Source: Limnanthes douglasii subsp. nivea
Taxonomy: Eukaryota; Streptophyta; Magnoliopsida; Brassicales; Limnanthaceae
Assembly: GCA_036936605.1 (NCBI GenBank)
Contig: JAUPFV010000002.1
Coordinates: 161,874,813-161,938,812 of the forward strand
DNA length: 64,000 nucleotides
Direction: 5' to 3'
Shown here in pieces: positions 56,170 through 64,000 of the stretch (positions within the stretch are counted from its first letter, which is position 1; each line of letters begins with the position of its first letter). The translations under genes and the position numbers were made by a program. The notes beneath the pieces were generated by a model. That model made no database searches. It was not told the DNA's origin and worked only from the letters and a program-made list of their open reading frames with translations.

Positions 56170-59100
56170 CAATTTGAGGGGCTTTTTGGGGGTGAGGGTG
56201 GAATTGATGACCCCAGAGAGGCCCCTGGAGTATTAATACCAGTCGAAGAGGTAGAAACACATTGTTTAGAAGAAGGAAACAGTATCAAGATAGGGTCTAG
56301 AATGCCACCCGATCTGAAAAGTGAGATGTTAAAGTTTTTGAAGAGCCAGCAACATGTTTTTGCTTGGTGCAATGCTGATGTTACTGGGGTTCCATCAGAT
56401 GTGATATCACATCACCTATCTGTCCGAAAAGACGTAGCACCGGTGGTTCAAAAGAGAAGGGCTTTTTCCAAGGAAAAGGTTGATGTTATTGTGCAAGAGG
56501 TTGACAGGCTCACAAAGATGGGGCATATCAAGGAGTCTCAATATCCTTTGCGGACTGCCAATCCGGTCCTGGTAAAAAAGAAAAATGGCAAGTGGCGCAT
56601 GTGCATTGACTTCACAGACCTCAATAGAGCTTGCCCAAAATATTTGTATCGAGTTCCTCGGATTGACCAGCTAGTAGATTCCACCTCTGGGAATAAGCTG
56701 CTATCCTTTATGGATGCTTTCTCCGGATACAATCAGATCCAAGTAGATCCGAAGGATCAAGAGCATACCACATTTGTCACTGACATGGGTCTGCATTGCT
56801 ACAAGGTAATCCCGTTTGGATGGAAAAATGCTGGGGCTACTTATCAGATATTGGTGAACAAAGCCTTTGCTGATCAGATTGGAAGGAATATGGAAGTATA
56901 CATCGATGACATGATGGTGAAAAGTGTGGATGAGAAATTTCACTTGGCAGACCTCCAAGAAACTTTTACCAACTTGGTAAAGGTGAATTTGAAGTTAAAT
57001 CCAGAAAAATATGTGTTCGGAGTGCAATCCGGGAAGTTCCTAGGTTATATAATAAGTGAGCAAGGGATACAGCCCGATCCGGACCAGCTTAATGCTCTGT
57101 TTCAAATGGAGCCTCCTCAGAATATTAAAGAAGTACAACGATTAACGGGGAGGTTAGCTGCTTTGAACAGATTTATCTCAAGGTCTTCGGACAGATGCGC
57201 CCTGTTTTTTCAAACCTTGAAGGGTGCGAAGGGATATGACTGGACCTCACAGTGTGATGAGGCTTTCAACGAAATCAAGAAGCATCTGTTCTCTCCCAAA
57301 ACCTTATTTAAACCAGTTGATGGAGAGACACTCTTTGTATATTTGGCAGTTTTAAGTTGTGCCATCAGTGTTGTGTTAGTGAGAGAGGTGGATAATTACC
57401 CCCATCCAATGTACTACATCAGCAAAAGTTTGATAGATGCAGAAAGACGCTATTTGAAACTTGAAAAATTAGCATTGGCCCTGGTGATAGCTGCAAGAAA
57501 GATGAGGCCTTATTTCCAGGCTCATCCTATTATCGTCCAAACATCTTTTCCTTTGAAGAATGTTCTCCAAAAGGCATAGATTTCAAGTAGGATGACTAAG
57601 TGGTCAGTAGAATTGGGGGATTTCGATATAGATTTTGCTCCCCGAACAACAGTCAAAGCCCAAGCTGTGGCTGATTTTTTAGTTGAATTCCACTCTGATA
57701 GAGATTCGGAGCAGACTACTGAGAAGAAAGACAAAAAGGTCTGGGTCATCCGGACGGATGGTGGATCTAGCACTATGGGATGTGGTGCAGGGGTGTGCTT
57801 GACTTCTCCATATGGTGACAAAATGTACCAGGCTATATGTTTTGCTTTCACGGCTTCCAATAATGAGTCTGAGTACGAGGCAGCTATAGCTGGTTTGAAG
57901 TTAGCTTTTATTTGTGGGGCTAAGAGGGTCAAGCTATTGAGTGACTCCCAGCTTCTTATCCACCATGCCCAAGGTCAATCTGAGGCTAAAAAGGAGCAGC
58001 TAGTGAAGTATTTACTTCTTCTTAAAAATGAAGCACTCAAGTTTAAAAGCATTATTTATGAACATATACCCCGGACAGAAAATGAGTTGGCAGATTCATT
58101 GGCAACCATAGCATACACAGAGTCGTATCCATGGATCCATGTGCTGGAGAGCCCCTCCATTCAACTTAATATGGGTAAAGAAGAAGAAATTTTTGAAGTA
58201 CAGGTGAAACAGAATCAGGATTGGAGATTTCCTCTCCTGCAATACCTCTCTGATCGCATCGTGCCTCCGGATAAATCACTGGCAAGAAAACTAAAACACA
58301 AGGCTCGTGGTTTTATCATACTGAGAGACATTATAAAAAATCTTACAGTAAACCTCTTCTGCGCTGTTTGGGGGATGATGAATCTCAAGTAGTCCTCTCC
58401 GAGTTGCATGATGGCGAAGGATCAGCTCATTGTGGATTTAGGGTTCTAACAAGGAGAGTTTTATTGGATGGCTACTATTGGCCATCTATCATGCAGGATG
58501 CTAAAGAGCTGGTGAGAAGGTGTGACCCATGCCAGAGATACAGCAATGAAATTCATGTCCCAGCCATTCCTTTAGAGTCAATCTCTGAGCCTATACCTTT
58601 TGCTCGATGGGGGTTGGATTTAGTGGGGCCTCTCCCTATGGTGTCCGGAGGGCGCAAAACTATAATTGTTGCAATCGATTACTTTTCGAAGTGGATTGAA
58701 GCAGCCCCTCTGGCAGGAACAATATCAAAAGCCATTATAAAATTCATTATATCCAACATTTGTTGCAGATTTGGTGTTCCACAAAAGATAACGACAGATA
58801 GGGAAATGGAGAGTTTCTGTGCCTCAAGGGGTATACAACATTGTTTCTCTTCACCTTTCCACCCACAAGCAAATGGTCAGGTTGAAGTGGCTAACAGAAC
58901 TATACTGTCCGGTTTAAAGAAGAATTTGGAAGGGGCTGCTGGGAAGTGGCCTAGCTATTTACAAAAAGTTTTGTGGGCCTACCGAACAACACGTGGGGCT
59001 GCAACACAGGAGTCACCCTTTGCTTTGGTCTGTGGGATGGATGCAATAGCTCCCATAGAAGAAACTCTCCCATCATTTCGTGTTCACAACTTCTCCGAAT

Positions 59101-59432
59101 GCACTAACGGAGTGGCAATCAGAGGTCAGCTCGACCTAATAGAGGAAAGACGAGTTAAAGCTCACCTTAGAGCTGCACACTATCAGGGTTTGATGAGAAG
59201 CAGATTTGCTTCCAGATTTAAAAGAAGAGATTTCCAGCCAGGGGACAAGGTATTAAGGAAAGTCTTCTTACACACTAAAGAGAAGCTGCTCGGAAAATTG
59301 GCCCCGACTTGGGAAGGACCTTATATGGTTGTTGAAAGGCTTAAACCTGGAACATATTGGCTGGAAGACAAGGATGGAAGAGTTTTGACCCACCCTTGGA
59401 ATATCGAACATCTCCGGATGTACTTGGACTAG
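56170..59432 (+). pseudogene. Element D pol (RT-RNase H-integrase)
   Basis: 56302-57579 is RT and RNase H: VFAWCNADVTGVP, FTDLNRACPKY, active site YIDDMMVKS, RLTGRLAALNRF, MYYISKSLIDAERRYLKLE. A TAG at 57577 interrupts. 57592-58392 holds WSVELGDFDIDFAPRT and the second RNase H-like domain (VIRTDGGSSTMGCGAG, NNESEYEAAIAGLKLA). A small deletion near 58330 shifts the frame. 58368-59432 is integrase: zinc finger (ELHDGEGSAHCG, CDPCQRYS), VAIDYFSKW, then ITTD-REMESF, where a 21 bp in-frame deletion removes NGPQFDN beside the second catalytic Asp. HPQANGQVEVANRT and the C-terminal WNIEHLRMYLD follow. Integration activity is very unlikely. Confidence 0.94.
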
Positions 59433-59922
59433 CATTTGTGTAAATATTTACTTGTTTAAACATCCATGTAAATATTTGGGGGCATACTCTTTCCTACCCT
59501 GGTGGCACGGGGAGGTTTTAATGAGGTGTCCGGGTTTTTAATGAAATTTGATGCCTTCTTAAAAAAATTCCGAAGTATTCTTACTTTGTCTTTTGTCATA
59601 CCATCCGGATTGAAATAAAAGAGTGATGACCACTTAAATATTCGTCATCGGAGAATTTAAACACTCTCACTATGAAATAACTAAGGGCTATTTAAACATT
59701 AGCCATCAAAATTGAAACAGTCTATGAAAGAATGTGAGAATTGTGCAAAACAAGGATATTCATTGAAGTAATTAAGTGCCTTGGCCTTCCAAGGACTTTC
59801 AAATTGTCAAGCAGAGTAAAAGATCTATCCGGTCAGATACCGGACACACTTACAAAAAGAGTGCCTTGGCCTTCCAAGGACTTTAGTTTAGATAACATGA
59901 AAAGTAAAAAGTAATTCATAAT
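59433..59922 (+). other. Element D convergent intergenic region
   Basis: No ORF. TGTAAATA at 59439-59446 and 59467-59474; ggtggcacggggaggttttaatgagg near 59500-59525; aatgaaatttg near 59539 in place of aataaaa; two CCTTGGCCTTCCAAGGACTT copies starting at 59779 and 59864 around ccggacac.cttacaaaa. Confidence 0.75.
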
Positions 59923-62873
59923 TTAAGGCTGAGCCTTTGAAGATGGCTCAGCTTCATCTATCTTCTTCTTCCCCTTGGGATCATCTTTCTCTTCGTTTGG
60001 GCTCTCCTGGGTGTTCCCTTCATCATCACATGAGGATGCACTGGAGAAGCCATACATGTTGCCTTCGGCCATTGTGTGATATGGGAGGTCTTCAGGCTCT
60101 ACGTGAAGCCATAAATCCCCCAGGTTCCTCTGCAGGAACTTCTCATGAAAGAGCAGGACCATGTCCGATCTCACCTTAGCATACATTTGCTCTTGAGTGT
60201 CTATCACATTGTTGGCATAAGCATCGATCTTGGCCTGGATTTTGGCCTCCTGCTCCCTTAGCAGATCATCTTTCTCCCGTGCAGCTTGGGACACTGCGTT
60301 TTCAAGAGCAATCTTGTCACTGGTCAAGTTGTTGATAATTTGGTCCTTGGCCTTGGTCTCCTCTTTTGAAGAGATGAGATCTTTCTCTGCTCCGGGCACC
60401 TTCTCCCGGAGATCATTGATGGTGTCTTCCAGAGTGGCAACTTTGGTGGTCCACCCCTCCTGATTCTTTTTCAGCTCCTCGTTCTCCCCCTTTAAAATAT
60501 TAGCATGTTGAGTGGCAGTGAGAAGGTCATCGGACAGCCTCTCATTATCAGACTTGAGGTCTTTGATAATGCCGGCCTGACTTTGAACTTCCTTCTCCAA
60601 AGCAAGCACCGGCTGAACATTGCTTAATAAAGAGTGAGCAATAACATCCTTTTCACTTGAAACAGTAAAGGTCTTACCGTTAAAAGTGACGGTGTTTGAA
60701 GTACTCGGAGGGAGGTAAGGCCCAGCAAACTCATCTCTGGGGAGGTTGATGAAGTACTCACCAAGCCCATTAAGACCAGTGATGTCTACCCCATCAATGC
60801 TAAGACCTCCCCGTTCGACCTCATCGGTTTGAAAGTCACCAGGAATCTTCTCTGCTTGTGTTGGGTCAGTGGGGTCAACTGGGGGGAGAAGCTTCGGAGG
60901 CCGAAGAGAAAGTTCATCACCCTTAGAGGTCTTTTTCTTCTTGGCCTCACTGTATTTGCTTTCAGCTCCCCGTTTACGGTCTCTTTTGGAAGCCCTTAGA
61001 GGATTTGAGGAGTGAACTTCTTGCCTAACACTCTCCTGCTCTACCGCTTCCAAAAGAGCAGCATCAATCTGGCTTGGGGCTGGCCCCTCCGGATTTGGTA
61101 AAACAGCTTCCTCCACCTCAGCAGGGTCTGTACCACCTACCACTTTCTTGCCTTTCTTCTTTTTGCCCTTCATTTTACTCGGGGCCTTGGCCCGACCTGG
61201 CAAGTAAAGTGCCCCGTCCGGTTCATGTGTCCATTTAAGCACTACATCCGGAGGGGGTTGAGTGGTGAGCTCTTCCCAGGTTAAGTCCCTCCAGCCAGTA
61301 GTGTTCCAGAGGTGAGATCTTGCTAAGTTGCCCCCCCGTGAAGGCATCATGGAACCGGTTTCCCCACCTTTCAGTAGCCCAAGCATTGATCTTGGAGCAA
61401 GTGGTTTGCCCGGACTTTACATAGTCATTGAAGTCCTTGGGCAGTACTGATAAGAAGAAGACAAAATTAATTAGTTTAAACAAATTTGATAAAAGAAGAG
61501 ATAAAAATATATGGTAGGAGCCTTACCATCACTCCTCCATCTGCTGGTTAGGAGACTGGGATTGACTCCGGCCTTGATTTTCTTCCCGTTCTCCCAAGCA
61601 CCACTTACGAAGAGGAATTGAGTCCTCCAATTCCTCTCCGACTGTAGCAAGTCATCCACTGCCTTGAAGTTATCCCCCATATTGAAGTGATAAAAGGGGA
61701 TGTGGTGGTTTCTACAGAGGCTAGCCACAGCAGCAAACTCCTCCATTGGCAGAGGGATCCCGGAGAGCCTAGAGGCCATAAGGGTGTACCAGGCATTGGG
61801 ACTCAGCTGGCTTGGGCAGAGCTTTATCAGATGAAAGTATCTGACGATCTCCGGGTCCAAGGGGAATCTGAGCCCCCAGTTAAATAGCTCCGTGAAGATG
61901 ACTATCTCACTCAACTTGCAATCCATGGGAGTTTTGGGGTTTATTGGGATTCTTATCTTCACATTCTCCGGAATTCCCCACTTCGTACGCATCCGGCCCA
62001 GCTCAGCTATCTGGATGAATGCGTAGTTGATCTTTTGCAGGGCAAGGAGGTACTTAACACTGACCTTGTAGAAACAAGGCCCCACCCTTCCTTCGAGACA
62101 CCCTGGCAGATCTGGATGCCTCAAGCACAACTTTTCTTTGCCCTTGTCTTTTTGGGCAGCAACAACACCACTAGTCTGTCCGGAAGGCTCAGACTCGAAT
62201 GGGGCCTCTTCGATAGAGTCCTCCATTACTTCCTCCATGATTGATGAGGGTTTTTCAGTAGCATTGGTAAGGGGAAGGTTTAGATTTGGCTCAGCCTGAC
62301 TTCCGGACTGCTGAGTTTCAGTATTTTCTTGGTTCCTGGCCTCCGGTTGGGGCTCTGATGCAGACGTTTCCTTCCGGGGACTTGAGCTAGTGCCCTCTGG
62401 ACCGGACAGCCTGTCCTTGGGAGCTCTGATGGGCACTTCTGACCCAGTGCTACTATCCTTGGCACCCGATTTCGAAGGAGTGCCCTTAGAAGCTGGACCC
62501 TTGACCAGCCGACCTTTTCTTCGGTCAACTAATTTCTGAGGAGAGTTTTCAGCGTCTGACCCCATGGCTAAGAAAGGGGAGGGTTTTTAATGCTTGTAAC
62601 TGTTAGACCTGGTTCAACAATGGGTTCCGACTCTTGAACCGAGGAGCCTGAGATAATAGGTGAGAGATTGGTTTGAAATAACTTCTTCGGTTTGATTCCC
62701 TTTATGGAAGAAGAACCTTGGTCTGATTCTGAGGGTGAAGTTGCTGGTTTGTCGATGGGCGAAGCGGGTAAGCCTGCTGCAATGCGCCTTTCCCTTTCAA
62801 ACTTTTGTGCCTTTTCTAATTCAGAGAGATTGAGTCACCCGCCTTTGATTAAAGCGTTCCTCGCTGTGAACAT
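59923..62873 (-). pseudogene. Element D antisense ORF (aORF), two exons
   Basis: Start at ATG 62873 (MFTARNALIKGG), but the next Trp codon is TGA and a frame change occurs near 62585. From 62565 exon 1 is open to 61527 and contains WGIPENVKIRIPINPKTPMD and the core LFNWGLRFPLDPEIVRYFHL followed by SQLSPNAWYTLMA. An 80 bp GT-AG intron (61447-61526) joins VLPKDFNDYVKSGQTTCSKI. One extra C in the run at about 61325-61333 shifts the frame. Exon 2 then stays open as 59923-61386: basic KGKKKKGKK, TVTFNGKTFTVSSEKD, a long coiled coil (about 60620-60220) and an acidic lysine-rich tail. Best preserved aORF here; it resembles PF04195-type proteins, function unknown. Confidence 0.86.
61447..61526 (-). 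other. Predicted GT-AG intron in the element D aORF
   Basis: Minus strand donor gtgatg|gtaagg, acceptor cttcttatcag|tactgccc with a pyrimidine-rich tract, 80 bp. Splicing joins SRWRSD to VLPKDFNDY in frame. Confidence 0.83.
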
Positions 62874-63300
62874 AAACGACCTGAGCAAGAGTTTGATTTT
62901 GAGAGAGAAAGCTTGAAGAATTTGCAGAGTAAAAATGAGAGTGATAGTGAAACAGTAGAAAGTATTTCAATTTATAGTAAATCTAAACAAGGAGTTTGAT
63001 TCCTAGGAGAATTCGAAAAGATTGGTAATGATTAAAAGACGGCGCTGATGTCACCCTCTTTAATGAAGAGGTTGCTTTTCGAAGAAGGTGGGTGCGAGAT
63101 TCAAGGTGAAAAAACGGCTGAAGAAACCAACCAAGAAGTGACACGTGTCCCATAAACTCTGGCAAAAAACTGTTTGGATTCACAAAGTTTTATCAGTCCG
63201 GATAAAGCCATAGCACAAGTCGAAAGACCTGTCCGTGAAAAACTACCCCACTTATCGGACTTTTTTCAGGTTTTTGACAAAGGCATTTGAACAAACACCT
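62874..63300 (-). promoter_or_regulatory. Element D putative aORF promoter
   Basis: TATAAAT on the minus strand (62970-62976), about 100 bp upstream of the aORF ATG. A perfect palindromic G-box GACACGTGTC (63140-63149) lies upstream. Positions match those in B. No other feature is seen. Confidence 0.62.
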
Positions 63301-63314
63301 AAAAAAGGGGCTCC
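63301..63314 (+). other. Element D polypurine tract
   Basis: AAAAAAGGGGCTCC directly before the 3' LTR, identical to that of element C. Confidence 0.85.
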
Positions 63315-63721
63315 TGATGAGTCTGAATACTGCTTCCTCTCCGGACAGGGACAGATCGAACCAAGACCACCAGACCGGACAGGCCACTTCGAACACTTAG
63401 CCCATTGGACTGTTCAAACTATGACAAAAGAACTAAAAAACCTAAACACTTCTTGACTAAGCTGCTTGCTCTCCTACTAAGAGCTCTTGGGTCTTTAAAC
63501 ATGACCCGGGTCCATTAAACATGACCCGTAAACCCATAAAGCCCAGATGTAAGGGTATAAATACCCAACCACCTGCATTAAATATGAATAATGAAAATTA
63601 AATACAACCAGGCTGCTTAATTCTCCCTCTACTCTCTACTCAAAACATTAAACACCTACACACCTCGAAAAACTCTAAAACAAATTACAAATTTACCCTC
63701 AGACGAATATTAACCACACCA
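63315..63721 (+). repeat. Element D 3' LTR
   Basis: 407 bp partner of 53347-53753, TGATGAGTCTG to CACACCA, followed by GTTTT. The TATA-like box is near 63556. Confidence 0.95.
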
Positions 63722-64000
63722 GTTTTAGCTATAAATTTTACCTCAATGATGGATTGATCTACAGTTTCATCCTTCATTGAGCTCCAATAGAACTTACTTA
63801 ATCCGAGGTAAAAACAATTATTAGATGTACTCCGTAAAAACTTACTTGATCCGAGAGATACCAATTAGTTCATGTTTTGTGTTTTAAAAACTCCACTCTA
63901 TAATTTCAGGTCCCCTTTATGTATCTTGTAACTCTCTTTGAAGTTCTCATGTAAGTTTTATTGGGACAAAACATGAATATGGAGAGAATACTTACAATAT
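63722..64000 (-). pseudogene. Ty1/copia RT/RNase H remnant, upstream part
   Basis: Minus strand from the window edge: SKRVTRYIKGT, a stop, NYRVEFLKH, then broken frames and WSSMKDETVDQSIIEVKFIA. This corresponds to the copia order KRVLRYLKGT, then the RNase H segment W-S-x-KQ-xTV-A-ST-EAE. Together with 53346-53086 it forms one degraded copia pol 3' region in which element D landed. The rest lies right of the window. Confidence 0.8.

Larger units (their letters stand above)
53347..63721 (+). mobile_element. Element D: full-length Tat-like gypsy retrotransposon
   Basis: A 10.4 kb element with 407 bp LTRs (53347-53753 and 63315-63721) differing at about 16 positions by eye. Flanks are GTTGT (53342-53346) and GTTTT (63722-63726), a 5 bp target-site duplication with one mismatch. 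Order: LTR, primer-binding site, gag-pro, TAG, pol, convergent region, aORF on the minus strand, antisense promoter, polypurine tract, LTR. It is inserted in a copia RNase H gene: removing D joins IAK/AT and TNAINQALWLRK. Four nonsense codons, frameshifts and a deletion in integrase disable it. Confidence 0.95.

Noticed and set aside
1..64000. A novel cellular gene cluster or defence system
   Set aside because: I looked on both strands for non-transposon coding sequence; all recognisable proteins are gag, pol, aORF, hAT, LINE or copia sequences.

Overview
The window is plant nuclear repeat DNA, most likely from a flowering plant and probably a eudicot. I find no bacterial gene and no intact host gene. 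Nearly everything recognisable is transposable-element sequence, mostly Ty3/gypsy LTR retrotransposons of the Tat/Retand/Ogre type: gag-protease-RT-RNase H-integrase on one strand, plus a long antisense ORF (aORF) between pol and the 3' LTR. Three related subfamilies (elements A/B, C and D) and one older, more diverged relative (E) are present, with remnants of a hAT DNA transposon, a SINE, an L1-like LINE, a Ty1/copia element and a fold-back element.

Layout. 1-4406: element A (minus strand, cut by the left edge), inserted in the RT region of element E. 4407-8818: E pol and the C-terminal part of the E aORF. 8819-11848: 5' LTR and gag-protease of element C. 11849-20227: a tandem duplicate of 3472-11848 (about 8.38 kb) that recreates A gag, A LTR, E pol, E aORF, C LTR and C gag. 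17198-27728: element C proper, full length, with GATGA target duplications, inserted in the E aORF. 27734 to about 30.7 kb: rest of the E aORF and the E 3' LTR. About 30.7-38.0 kb: AT-rich DNA with a hAT remnant (31948-33644, carrying tandem repeats) and a SINE (34844-35080). 37950-38768 and 49173-49830: an L1-like LINE split by element B (38769-49172, GTTTC target duplication). 49.8-53.1 kb: AT-rich DNA with a long inverted-repeat element near 51.7-52.2 kb. 53086-53346 and 63722-64000: a copia RT/RNase H remnant split by element D (53347-63721).

How the parts work together. In B, C and D the plus-strand gag-pro-pol frame and the minus-strand aORF converge on a roughly 450-500 bp region that holds conserved repeated motifs. 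The aORFs share one GT-AG intron at the same place in B, C, D and E. They also share a TATA-like box, and most copies a G-box, near the 3' LTR, so the antisense gene appears to have its own promoter. A, B, C and D all carry an in-frame UAG followed by CAR at the protease/RT boundary. Every element has additional nonsense or frameshift mutations, so none looks autonomous now.

Relative ages from LTR differences counted by eye: B about 22 in 376, D about 16 in 407, C about 9 in 466, and the two duplicated C 5' LTRs 4 in 466. The tandem duplication is therefore the youngest event I can date.
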